64,000 nucleotides of DNA from FEN-1297 sp021817845. GTDB taxonomy: Bacteria; Bacteroidota; Ignavibacteria; Ignavibacteriales; Ignavibacteriaceae. The position numbers were made by a program, and so were the translations under genes. The notes beneath the pieces are model-generated. The model worked only from the letters and a program-made list of their open reading frames with translations, was not told the DNA's origin and ran no database searches. The DNA lies in contig JAKAFW010000002.1 in NCBI GenBank assembly GCA_021817845.1, positions 142,137 through 206,136 of the forward strand. Direction: 5' to 3'. The first letter of the stretch is position 1. Each line of letters begins with the position of its first letter. Below, piece after piece: positions 35,683 through 44,388 of the stretch.

Positions 35683-36654
35683 TTGATTAAACGAACATTA
35701 TATTTTGGTAATCCAGCATATTTATGCAAAAAAGATGATCAATTATTGATCCAGCATATTAATAACGGGAAGGACGGTTTAACCGAAGGAAATGACGATG
35801 CTGAAATAATTGGCCCTAATAAAAAATACAAAGATAGAACAAACCAAAGCATAGTTCCGATTGAAGATATCGGAATAATAATTCTTGATAATCAGCAAAT
35901 TACTATAACCCAGGGGCTTCTTTCTACTCTTCTTGGAAATAATACAGCTATCGTTTCCTGCGATAATTCACACCTACCGGTTGGATTATTTCTCCCTTTG
36001 TCTGTAAATCAAATTCAAAGCGAAAAATTCAGGGAACAGATAGAAAGCTCTATCCCCTTAAGAAAGCAATTATGGCAGCAGACAATTTCAACGAAGATTA
36101 GAAACCAGGCTTGGCTTCTTAATCAATTTAAAATTCCAGTTATTAATATGTTAAAATGGGCAAAGGATGTGAGGTCTGGTGATCCTGATAATTATGAAGG
36201 AAGAGCAGCCGCATATTATTGGAAAAACCTTTTCCCTCAGGAATTAGAATTCACGAGAGATAGGTACGGAATTCCACCTAATAATCTTTTGAATTACGGA
36301 TACGCAATATTAAGGGCAATAGTCGCACGATCATTAGTTGCATCCGGATTGCTTCCAACTCTTGGAATTCATCATCATAATAAATATAACGCCTATTGTC
36401 TTGCAGACGATATAATGGAGCCATTCAGACCTTTTGTCGATAAAATTGTTTGCGAGCTTATAAAAAACGGCGAAGATTATGAAGAGCTTAACAAATCAAT
36501 TAAAGAACAACTTCTTGGAATACCTGTAATAGAAATAATAATCGGCGGAGAAAGAAGTCCATTAATGGTTGGCGTACAAAGAACAACCGCATCATTATCT
36601 AAGTGCTTTGCTGGAGAAGCAAGGAAGATTTTATATCCGGAAATGTATGGATAA
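35683..36654 (+). CDS. cas1: CRISPR adaptation integrase Cas1
   Basis: 323 residues. The start is TTG at 35683, supported by AAGGAGG at 35664-35670; no ATG lies close by in frame. Metal-binding residues are visible: glutamate near 172 in 'NYEGRAAAYYWKNLF', histidine near 230 in 'LPTLGIHHHNKYNAY', and an acidic residue near 246 in 'ADDIMEPFRPFVDKI'. It integrates new spacers with Cas2. It begins 19 bases after the cas9 stop codon, so it shares the operon. Confidence 0.97.
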   Translation: MIKRTLYFGNPAYLCKKDDQLLIQHINNGKDGLTEGNDDAEIIGPNKKYKDRTNQSIVPIEDIGIIILDNQQITITQGLLSTLLGNNTAIVSCDNSHLPVGLFLPLSVNQIQSEKFREQIESSIPLRKQLWQQTISTKIRNQAWLLNQFKIPVINMLKWAKDVRSGDPDNYEGRAAAYYWKNLFPQELEFTRDRYGIPPNNLLNYGYAILRAIVARSLVASGLLPTLGIHHHNKYNAYCLADDIMEPFRPFVDKIVCELIKNGEDYEELNKSIKEQLLGIPVIEIIIGGERSPLMVGVQRTTASLSKCFAGEARKILYPEMYG

Positions 36655-36722
36655 TTATTAGTCATTTTAATATTTATGGTTAAATATATAAGCGAAATCG
36701 TATTTGCCATCCGGGATAATTA

Positions 36723-37055
36723 ATGAGATTTAACGAATATCGTATTATGTGGATATTAGTTTTTTTTGATTTGCCTACAGAAACTGTAAAAGAAAAAAAG
36801 GCATATACGCACTTTAGGAAGGAATTGCTTAAGGATGGATTTTCAATGTTTCAGTTTTCAATTTACGTTAGACATTGTGCGAGCAGGGAAAATAAAAGTG
36901 TACATGTAAAAAGGATTAAAGGTATTCTTCCGGAAAAAGGTCATATTGGAATACTAAGCGTAACTGATAAGCAGTTTGGCATGATGGAAATATTCTACGG
37001 AAAGAAAAAAGAGGATAGTGGTTTTGTGGAACCACATCAACTTGAATTATTTTAG
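36723..37055 (+). CDS. cas2: CRISPR adaptation protein Cas2
   Basis: 110 residues with the Cas2 ferredoxin-like start 'MWILVFFDLPTETVKEKKAY' (conserved aspartate D16), the arginine in 'FSIYVRHCASRENKS' and the strand 'KGHIGILSVTDKQFG'. It is the structural partner of Cas1 in spacer integration. Sixty-eight bases separate it from cas1. No cas4 or csn2 follows, which makes the locus subtype II-C. Confidence 0.97.
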   Translation: MRFNEYRIMWILVFFDLPTETVKEKKAYTHFRKELLKDGFSMFQFSIYVRHCASRENKSVHVKRIKGILPEKGHIGILSVTDKQFGMMEIFYGKKKEDSGFVEPHQLELF

Positions 37056-37179
37056 ACCTTACTTATCCTCCCCAATTAAAAACGGAGAGGATAAAGCTAG
37101 GTTTTATTCATCGATAATATTTTTTTAATTCTAAAAAATGACCTAAGTCTTTATATTTCAATGATATATCTGTGGGTGA
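37056..37179. other. cas2-array junction (possible leader or terminator)
   Basis: 124 bases, AT-rich. TTATCCTC (37063-37070) and GAGGATAA (37087-37094) form an eight-base stem just after cas2, a candidate terminator for the cas operon or for the oppositely directed pre-crRNA. The remainder could be a leader, but the inferred crRNA strand would put the leader on the far side of the array. Confidence 0.5.
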
Positions 37180-38287
37180 GCTGTATTAAATATTATCAAA
37201 GAAAAATCTGAAAGCAAATCACAACAGGCACACAAATGAAAGAAGATTTTTCGAAGCTGTATTAAATATTATCAAAGAAAAATCTGAAAGCAAATCACAA
37301 CCCCGGGTAATAAGGTATATATCTCACTCCAGCTGTATTAAATATTATCAAAGAAAAATCTGAAAGCAAATCACAACCGTTATCAGAGGTGCCATTCAAT
37401 AACTCATGCTGTATTAAATATTATCAAAGAAAAATCTGAAAGCAAATCACAACACCTTTGGCAATGGTCGTATTTATGAGGAAGCTGTATTAAATATTAT
37501 CAAAGAAAAATCTGAAAGCAAATCACAACGGACCAGGCGATGAAGTGCTTATTCGTTACGCTGTATTAAATATTATCAAAGAAAAATCTGAAAGCAAATC
37601 ACAACATAATGAAATATTTCAAGGCTAAAAAAATGCTGTATTAAATATTATCAAAGAAAAATCTGAAAGCAAATCACAACCAATTGCGGGAAGGCAGTGC
37701 CGGCTTAGGCGCTGTATTAAATATTATCAAAGAAAAATCTGAAAGCAAATCACAACTACGACAAAGCAATGCTGGGTACCACGATTGCTGTATTAAATAT
37801 TATCAAAGAAAAATCTGAAAGCAAATCACAACTTCAATCCCCTTCTCCTCCGGAGTTCCAAGCTGTATTAAATATTATCAAAGAAAAATCTGAAAGCAAA
37901 TCACAACCGGGGATGTAATCGAATTTTATCAGAATTAGCTGTATTAAATATTATCAAAGAAAAATCTGAAAGCAAATCACAACGCAACGATGACGATGAT
38001 GAGACAATCTATTGCTGTATTAAATATTATCAAAGAAAAATCTGAAAGCAAATCACAACTAAATAAAGTCGATTATAGTAAATTAACTGGCTGTATTAAA
38101 TATTATCAAAGAAAAATCTGAAAGCAAATCACAACTAACATGCTCTTTTAATATTTCACTTTCAAGCTGTATTAAATATTATCAAAGAAAAATCTGAAAG
38201 CAAATCACAACAGAAATGAAGTTCTTCAGTTCTGCGAAAGTGCTGTATTAAATATTATCAAAGAAAAATCTGAAAGCAAATCACAAC
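37180..38287 (-). CRISPR. CRISPR array, 15 repeats of 46 nt, 14 spacers
   Basis: Fifteen identical repeats start at 37180, 37256, 37332, 37408, 37484, 37560, 37635, 37711, 37787, 37862, 37938, 38014, 38090, 38166 and 38242. Spacers are 30 nt except spacers 6 and 9, which are 29. On the plus strand each repeat starts GCTGTATTAAATATTATC and ends GAAAGCAAATCACAAC. The tracrRNA anti-repeat shows that crRNAs are read from the minus strand, where the repeat starts GTTGTGATTTGCTTTCAG, the form seen in Bacteroidota type II arrays with 46-48-nt repeats. No repeat is degenerate at either end. No spacer match inside the window was noticed by eye. Confidence 0.99.
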
Positions 38288-38712
38288 TTAAGAACTGGAT
38301 GAAAGGACAGGGTGATGTTTGGAAAGTAATGATTCCAAATTCATTCTTTGATGGATTCAATCCATACAGCGACCTCATTCACGGGGACTGGTTTGATCCT
38401 GAGGGACGAATGCATCATACAGGTGCTGTTTATCTTAACGGTAACCGGCTTACGGAGGATGCCAATCTTGATGGTGTATTTTACTTGGAAATCAAATTCG
38501 ATAAAGCCTGGATTAAAGAACGAAAGCGTAAACTAATAACAACAGAGCTACTGGGGAAGGCAGCAATTCCTAATCTTTCATATGAAAATCCCGATGGCTC
38601 GTCGATTCGCATTGATACAGACTACTTTGGTAAGCCTCGGAAGGAAACTAATCCAACGCCCGGACCTTTTGAGAATCCCGGAAACGGTTTGCTTTCTCTA
38701 AAAGTATGGTGA
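38288..38712 (+). pseudogene. Decapitated C-terminal fragment of a secreted beta-helix/glycan-active protein
   Basis: The reading frame is open from the base after the last repeat ('LKNWMKGQGDVWKVMIPNSF') to a stop at 38710-38712. The first ATG is at 38299, but protein-like sequence already precedes it, so the true start is lost. 'DLIHGDWFDPEGRMHHTGAV' with 'YLNGNRL' resembles the end of right-handed parallel beta-helix proteins, and 'ETNPTPGPFENPGNGLLSLK' resembles C-termini of glycan-degrading enzymes. About 141 residues remain. The fragment begins exactly at the array border. Family assignment is tentative; truncation is clear. Confidence 0.6.
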
Positions 38713-38927
38713 CGAAAATATAATGATAAACAGATTCTTTAAGGAATTCCAAATATTATTTCACTTGAACTATTATTGGAGATGAGGTATAGAGACAAAC
38801 TGTATAAAAAATAAAGTGTAAAAATTTGGTTTTTGAGAAACCACACTATAATTTTGTTGTAATGTGTATTTATTAATGGTAATATATTCAAACGATAGTA
38901 ATAATTTTAACTTAGGAGAATAGTAAA

Positions 38928-39104
38928 ATGGAAGTCAAAATAGAAGATGGTAAGCTCATCATAGTCATCGAGTTACAAAAGCCAACACCGAGTGCATCCG
39001 GGAAAACATTAGTGGTAGCAACTACACATGGAAACATGCCCACCGATTGTGTTATTGATGGCAAAAAAGTCGTCATTGGTCTGAATGCTTACATAAAAAA
39101 ATAG
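38928..39104 (+). CDS. Small conserved-looking protein (58 aa), function unknown
   Basis: Translation starts 'MEVKIEDGKLIIVIELQKPT' and ends 'VVIGLNAYIKK'. TTAGGAGAA stands 8-12 bases before the ATG, a good ribosome site. Composition is beta-strand rich with the block 'PSASGKTLVVATTHGN', which looks like a binding loop. I have a general impression of similar small proteins in unrelated bacteria but cannot name a family. A 48-base gap separates it from the next small gene, so they may be co-transcribed. Confidence 0.7.
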   Translation: MEVKIEDGKLIIVIELQKPTPSASGKTLVVATTHGNMPTDCVIDGKKVVIGLNAYIKK

Positions 39105-39152
39105 CTCCTTACTTGTGTTCATTTTATCCATATTAATTCTTGAATTTACTGC

Positions 39153-39329
39153 ATGGCTATTAACTGCAGAAAATGCAAACATTTTTTTATCACTTGGGAT
39201 CCGAATAATCCCTATGGTTGTAAAAGTTTCGGTATGAAGACAAAACAGATGCCGTCTGTAGAAGTTTACGTTACATCCGGAAAGGAATGTTTAAAATTTC
39301 AGAGGAAAGAGGAAGCTCCCAAAAAATAA
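39153..39329 (+). CDS. Small zinc-ribbon-like protein (58 aa)
   Basis: Starts 'MAINCRKCKHFFITWDPNNP', continues 'YGCKSFGMKTKQMPSVEVYV' and ends 'GKECLKFQRKEEAPKK'. Four cysteines in a C-x2-C...C...C arrangement (residues 5, 8, 23 and 46) suggest a metal-binding knuckle. Similar short proteins are often mislabelled 'uracil-DNA glycosylase'; there is no glycosylase domain here. Its ribosome site is weak. It probably shares a transcript with the 58-residue gene just upstream. Confidence 0.7.
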   Translation: MAINCRKCKHFFITWDPNNPYGCKSFGMKTKQMPSVEVYVTSGKECLKFQRKEEAPKK

Positions 39330-39564
39330 GTCAATATCTGAAATCTTTTTATATATAATTTGTATACTTCATTTTTTACATTTTTCTCTTATTCTGATGA
39401 TTTCTCCATGACTATATCAATGGAGCATTTTGTAATAAGCCGGCTTTGAAACACTTTACTTTTTACTCAAAGAAAGACTATTTTAAGTTAAATATTTTTT
39501 AGAGAATTTTTAGAAACAATAAAATTTTCGATCTAACAGGGTTCAAATATATAAAGGAGAAAAT

Positions 39565-41343
39565 ATGACTATTTTATTTTCTTTAGGTTTGGCACTCTTC
39601 CTTTTCTTTCTTGCTTCAAAATTTTATGCAAAATATATCGCTAAAAATTTGGGGGAAGATCCTTCTAACCCGACACCTGCAAGTAAAAACAACGACGGTC
39701 GTGATTTTGTTCCAACTAAACGTTATGTAGTTTTCGCACATCATTTTTCTGCTATTGCAGGTGCGGGCCCGATAATTGGGCCTACAATGGCAATACTTTA
39801 CGGTGTAGTACCTGCATGGTTGTGGATAGTTTTCGGTGGAATTTTCTTCGGTGCAGTACATGATTTTACTGTTCTTTTTATTAGTATACGCGAAAATGGA
39901 CGGTCGATTGCAGAGGTAGCGAGGAAAACCCTCGGCACAGCCGGTTTCAATCTTTTTATAACATTCACTATTTTTATGCTAGTACTTATTACCTCATCAT
40001 TCCTTAGCGCAACGGCAATTTCACTCACATCTCTATGGCCTCTCACAAAGCTTGGATTGTCCAGTAATGAAACTATTCTTCATACGGTTATTAAAAACGG
40101 AATCACTTACGGAAAAATAGGCGGCATTGCTTCAATGTCCGTTATTATAATTACTCTTCTTTCCCCTTTGCTCGGATGGTTGATTTTTAAAAAAGGTATA
40201 AAGTCAATCTATGCCTACTTAATTGCGTTTTTCATTTGTACAGTTTCAATTGTTTTAGGAATATTTTATCCTGTTACATTATCTCCAACCGTCTGGATGA
40301 TAATAATATCAGTTTATGTTTTAATAGCAGCTGGTACTCCCGTTTGGCTGATTCTGCAGCCGAGGGATTTTATAAATGTCCAAATACTTTACGGCGGGAT
40401 TGCACTAATGGTAATTTCGTTGTTGTTTACCGGATTTAGCGGAACGGCAATCTCAATGCCAAGTTTTAATCTTGCCGAAGGCGTAAAGAGCTTAGGTTTT
40501 ATATGGCCGATGATGTTTATTACAATTGCTTGCGGTGCTATTTCCGGATTCCATTCTCTTGTTGCCGGAGGTACAACCAGTAAACAAATATCAAAAGAAG
40601 TAGACGCAAGAAAGATTGGGTTTAACGCCATGCTGTTGGAATCGGTACTGGCAATTTGCGTTGTGCTCGCTATTGGCGTTGGATTATCTTTTGTTGATTA
40701 CAAATCAATTGTATGGCCTTCAGATCCATCTATTAGATCCAATCCTATCTTGGGTTTTTCTCTTGCTGCAGGACATTTATTTAACAAAGGAGTTGGAATT
40801 CCGGTTTCGCTCGGTACAGTATTCGGGATTCTTTTAGTTGAAGGTTTTGTAATTACAACACTTGATGCGGCAATTCGCCTTAACCGTTATTTATTTGAGG
40901 AGCTCTGGACAATACTTTTCAAAACTGTCCCGAAGATTTTGAAGTATTACTGGGTCAATGCAGGAATTTCTGTTTTATTGATGTGGATTCTCGGCTATTC
41001 AAATGCATTCTCAGTTTTATGGCCTATTTTCGGTTCTGCAAACCAGTTGCTGGCTGCGCTCGGGCTGCTTGCGGTTTCAAGCTGGCTACTTATTAAAGGT
41101 AAAAAATATTTCTATGCTCTACTTCCGGCAATATTCATGATTGTTACAACTATTACTTCATTAATTATTTTATTGGAGAGCTACATTAATACCCATAATT
41201 ATATTTTGATGGTAATTGATATCATGTTGTTCATTTTATCTATCGGTGTGATTGTTCTTGTAATTAAAACTTTTCTTAAACCAAAAGAAAAAGAGATTCA
41301 AACTATAAAGGAAAAAGTTTCGGAGCCGGTAACTAATTTTTAA
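39565..41343 (+). CDS. cstA: Carbon starvation protein CstA (pyruvate/peptide transporter)
   Basis: 592 residues, about 15-16 membrane spans. Diagnostic CstA blocks: 'DGRDFVPTKRYVVFAHHFSA', 'IAGAGPIIGPTMAILYG', 'GAVHDFTVLFISIRENGRSI', 'SGFHSLVAGGTTSKQI' and 'FGSANQLLAALGL'. Family members take up pyruvate or peptides on carbon limitation. It has AAAGGAG before the ATG and stands alone, with no LytS/LytT-type or other sensor gene adjacent. Shorter than the ~700-residue E. coli form, like many CstA proteins of other phyla. Confidence 0.95.
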   Translation: MTILFSLGLALFLFFLASKFYAKYIAKNLGEDPSNPTPASKNNDGRDFVPTKRYVVFAHHFSAIAGAGPIIGPTMAILYGVVPAWLWIVFGGIFFGAVHDFTVLFISIRENGRSIAEVARKTLGTAGFNLFITFTIFMLVLITSSFLSATAISLTSLWPLTKLGLSSNETILHTVIKNGITYGKIGGIASMSVIIITLLSPLLGWLIFKKGIKSIYAYLIAFFICTVSIVLGIFYPVTLSPTVWMIIISVYVLIAAGTPVWLILQPRDFINVQILYGGIALMVISLLFTGFSGTAISMPSFNLAEGVKSLGFIWPMMFITIACGAISGFHSLVAGGTTSKQISKEVDARKIGFNAMLLESVLAICVVLAIGVGLSFVDYKSIVWPSDPSIRSNPILGFSLAAGHLFNKGVGIPVSLGTVFGILLVEGFVITTLDAAIRLNRYLFEELWTILFKTVPKILKYYWVNAGISVLLMWILGYSNAFSVLWPIFGSANQLLAALGLLAVSSWLLIKGKKYFYALLPAIFMIVTTITSLIILLESYINTHNYILMVIDIMLFILSIGVIVLVIKTFLKPKEKEIQTIKEKVSEPVTNF

Positions 41344-41486
41344 TCCATAATTTTCATTAAGGATTAGAATGGATAAAAAGGTTATTATATCCATTCGACC
41401 GGTAAAGAAAATTATTGACTTAGGTTGCGCAGAAATGCATTTTAATAAAAAAAATGACAAGGAGGTTCGAAACCGTTTCTTGTATC

Positions 41487-41524
41487 AATTTGCTTGCAAT
41501 ACAATATTGCATTGCAAGCAAATT
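41487..41524. repeat. Perfect 14-bp inverted repeat between converging genes
   Basis: AATTTGCTTGCAAT (41487-41500), ten-base loop ACAATATTGC, ATTGCAAGCAAATT (41511-41524). It lies between cstA (plus) and the OmpA-like gene (minus), which converge, so a bidirectional transcription barrier is a fair guess. It lacks a T-run on either side. Confidence 0.75.
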
Positions 41525-41627
41525 CATTCAATAGAGGATTTCTTCTGACTATATGGTTACCGAAAACAATTCCTAATAATTTACTAATAGTTTAGTTGGC
41601 TTATTATAATAAAGAAATTTTGAACTA

Positions 41628-42896
41628 TTATAATTTTAAGAACTCAACCCTGCGGTTAAGAGCTTTGTTCGTGATGCTATCATTCTGAGCAACTGGTTCA
41701 CTTTCACCTTTTCCATCGGTTTCAATTCGTAATGCCTCGATACTAAAATCTTTAACTAAAGCATCCTTAACAGAAGCTGCACGACGTTTTGATAAATCCA
41801 GGTTTGATTTATCATCACCATCGGAATCCGTATGACCAACAATTTTAATTTTTACAGTTGGATTATCCTTTAGTATTGCAGCAATCTCTTTGATTGAAGG
41901 ATATGATTCTTGTTTTACAATATCTTTATTTACATCAAAATAAATTCCGTAGCTAATTAGTTTACCTTCGGTAAGAAGCTTACTGCGCATATCGGGCAAA
42001 CCGGTTGCAATGCGGAAATTACTAAACATCGTCGTGCCCCGGTCAAAACGAACCATATTATATTTATAGTTTTGTGACATAGCTTTTGGGAGATCAAAAA
42101 GCTTTTGTTCTCCTACATAAAGCTTTATTCTCGTCTTCTGAACACAAATTGAAATTCTATATTTTTTATTCGGAAGTAATCTGGGCTCATTTTCTATCCC
42201 TTTTAGCTCAGGAGAATGGTCATTAAAATAAGTGGAATAATAATTAGAATATTCAAAAGAGAAGCGAATTCCTGCATCGCCCGGTCTTGCTAAACCATAG
42301 ACTAAATCTTTTGGTTTCTTAGTGCTTAGTATGGAAAATGAAAATGCCGAGTTGTTATTATTCTTGGAATCTTTAACTGGAATAACATCGAACTCAATCG
42401 TATAATTATCAGGCAATGTTAAGGGAGCATCAAGAGTTGTAGCCCCTCTTCCGTTTGTAATATTGAACCATCTTCCTTCTGCAATATTTGTAGTTACAAC
42501 TTCACCGGACCCGGTTGTATTCCATTGAACCGGGAAGTCGCCAATATTTTCTGCTGTAAAGTCATCAAAGGAAATAACCTTTTCTCCCGGTATAAAATCA
42601 TATTTGGAATTGATTACAATCTGAGTATTATTTTCGGTTTCTTTCTTTACATTATTGGATTTCTGTTCGTCCTTTTTAGGATCTTGTTGTTTATCTTTAT
42701 TGCCCGTTAATTGATTTTCAGCTTCGTCATAAGCTTTATTCACACCTTTATTGATTTTATCTTCAGTCCTTCTTTCCCCTTCTTTTTTAATTTTTTCTTC
42801 TGTCTTTTTTTTCAGCTTATCTAAAAATTGGGCTGGTGAGGTTTGGATAAAACAAATACTGAGTATAAGGACGAAAACAACTGATAGCTTTTTCAT
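41628..42896 (-). CDS. OmpA-family outer membrane / peptidoglycan-binding protein
   Basis: 422 residues from the ATG at 42896, chosen because GAGGAG lies just upstream and a signal peptide starts there ('KKLSVVFVLILSICFIQTSP'); an ATG 15 codons earlier would spoil it. Residues 22-85 are highly charged and helical ('KKKTEEKIKKEGERRTEDKI'). The middle (about 110-320) looks like a beta-sandwich ('YTIEFDVIPVKDSKNNN'). The C-terminus is an OmpA domain: 'KIVGHTDSDGDDKSNLDLSK', 'RRAASVKDALV' and 'NKALNRRVEFLKL'. It likely ties the outer membrane to peptidoglycan. Confidence 0.88.
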   Translation of the reverse strand: MKKLSVVFVLILSICFIQTSPAQFLDKLKKKTEEKIKKEGERRTEDKINKGVNKAYDEAENQLTGNKDKQQDPKKDEQKSNNVKKETENNTQIVINSKYDFIPGEKVISFDDFTAENIGDFPVQWNTTGSGEVVTTNIAEGRWFNITNGRGATTLDAPLTLPDNYTIEFDVIPVKDSKNNNNSAFSFSILSTKKPKDLVYGLARPGDAGIRFSFEYSNYYSTYFNDHSPELKGIENEPRLLPNKKYRISICVQKTRIKLYVGEQKLFDLPKAMSQNYKYNMVRFDRGTTMFSNFRIATGLPDMRSKLLTEGKLISYGIYFDVNKDIVKQESYPSIKEIAAILKDNPTVKIKIVGHTDSDGDDKSNLDLSKRRAASVKDALVKDFSIEALRIETDGKGESEPVAQNDSITNKALNRRVEFLKL

Positions 42897-43293
42897 TTTG
42901 TGACTCCTCATAAAGTTTTTGAAATTAAGATTTAGTATCATATTTCTTATCTATTACGAACAGCAAATAAAATAGCGGACACAAATTTCTCCCGCCCAGG
43001 AAGTACTAAACTGTAAAGAAAAGTCAGGTATATTTCCGAAAATATAATCATACTTCGAAAATATCGTTGTGAATGTATTAGTTTGGCTACATGACAGATA
43101 TATATTAGAGAAACACTTATTATGACGAATTTAGAATATAATTTACTTTTCATAACATTTTCAACTTTTAATGTTAATTTTCAAGTAATTGGTTATAATA
43201 TAACAATATTATTAAAAAAAACAAACGCTCACTTCAGCAGGGAATTATAAAATAGCATCACGCAACTCCAGGAATATTGGAATATTAGGTAAT
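42897..43293. other. Intergenic region, no gene
   Basis: About 400 AT-rich bases. A minus-strand frame at 42947-43153 has neither a ribosome site nor a protein-like composition and is not accepted. Nothing else recognised. Confidence 0.45.
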
Positions 43294-43674
43294 CTATTCC
43301 GATTTCTTTTCTTCATTTGGAAAAGATCCTGCAATGAAAAAAGCAGCGCCGCATAGTGAGGTATCTTTTAGCAAATTCGCAAATTCCATTTGCATTATAG
43401 CAGGATTAAAAAGCCCCGGCAGGTGGATTGTCAACACGAATATCGCCAGCATAATTCCTAACAAAGTAGCTGAAAGCCTAATATATTTTTTTATTATTAT
43501 ACTAATACCCGCCAGAACAAGCGCTAAACCGACAAGATAAATCCAGAAGACTCCCCCGGGAATAAATGAGGGAACATAGCCAGCCATTTGTGATCCCATT
43601 TTAAAGTGATTTAATCCAAAAATAATAAATGGTAATCCGAAGATGACCCTTCCGGCATTCTTTAGGTTTTCCAT
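43294..43674 (-). CDS. DoxX-like small membrane protein
   Basis: 126 residues with four hydrophobic segments: 'VIFGLPFIIFGLNHF', 'GVFWIYLVGLALVLAGISII', 'LLGIMLAIFVLTIHLPGLF' and 'GAAFFIAGSF'. The start 'AGRVIFGLPFIIFGLNHFKM' followed by 'GYVPSFIPGGVFWIYLVG' matches DoxX/DoxD-type proteins. Biochemical role in this family is uncertain (quinone-linked redox has been proposed for some members). AAGGAGA precedes the ATG. No operon partner. Confidence 0.82.
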   Translation of the reverse strand: MENLKNAGRVIFGLPFIIFGLNHFKMGSQMAGYVPSFIPGGVFWIYLVGLALVLAGISIIIKKYIRLSATLLGIMLAIFVLTIHLPGLFNPAIMQMEFANLLKDTSLCGAAFFIAGSFPNEEKKSE

Positions 43675-43917
43675 AGAATCTCCTTAAAAAAGTTTATAGA
43701 TTTATATTTAACAGTAAGACAAGGAACGATTATATTTAATTTGGGTACAGAATATAATAAAGTCAAGAAAAAAGATTGCGCTACCTTGTATATCACAGAA
43801 AGGATGAAATTTCTTATAAAAGCACTATTATAAAAAAGTCAACCGGATTGGCATTATTAGTTACGTTGCCTACCCGGTTGCTGGAGAAGCGAATATTTTG
43901 ATGCGGTTTTCTGTTTA

Positions 43918-44100
43918 TTATGTTTGACCGATAGCTGATTTACTGCTTTCTTCTTTTATAAAAATATTAAGAAGAAGGAATAATGATGAAAACAGTAATG
44001 AAATTATTATTTCAAGCGATTCCAATCTTATCGCGGAAATTATTCCGGCGAGAAGGAAAACTAAAGAATTAAACAGAAGTTTCATGTTTTTTATTTTCAT
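43918..44100 (-). CDS. Small two-span membrane protein, unknown
   Basis: 60 residues from the ATG at 44100, which has GAGGA upstream at suitable distance; a start five codons earlier lacks it. Two hydrophobic helices: 'LLFNSLVFLLAGIISAI' and 'LEIIISLLFSSLFLLLNIFI', then a short polar tail. No family recognised. Could be a real small protein; the only support is the ribosome site and the regular hydrophobic pattern. Confidence 0.45.
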   Translation of the reverse strand: MKIKNMKLLFNSLVFLLAGIISAIRLESLEIIISLLFSSLFLLLNIFIKEESSKSAIGQT

Positions 44101-44388
44101 ATATCGGATCCTCAACTATCGTTAAATATCTTTTGAAATTAAATTTATCCTGATCGAAGGAGTAAATTAATTTTGTGACAAACATAGTCTTAGTCTATTA
44201 AGACAATATTACGCTACTGTTATTAGAATGTTAATTCCCTCTTGCTGATAGGGATGACTAGGAATTTTGAATTTGTTGTGAGAGTTACTTAAGAGATTTC
44301 TCCTTCGAAGTTTAAGGTTTTGGGTCTCCTTTCGCATTTAGTATTTTTACAGATGGAATTAAGAGAAAATATAATTTAGGGATCAAAT

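Noticed and set aside
42947..43153. 68-codon minus-strand frame
   Set aside because: No ribosome site, composition reflects AT-rich intergenic DNA, and the OmpA-like gene has its own start and upstream region there.
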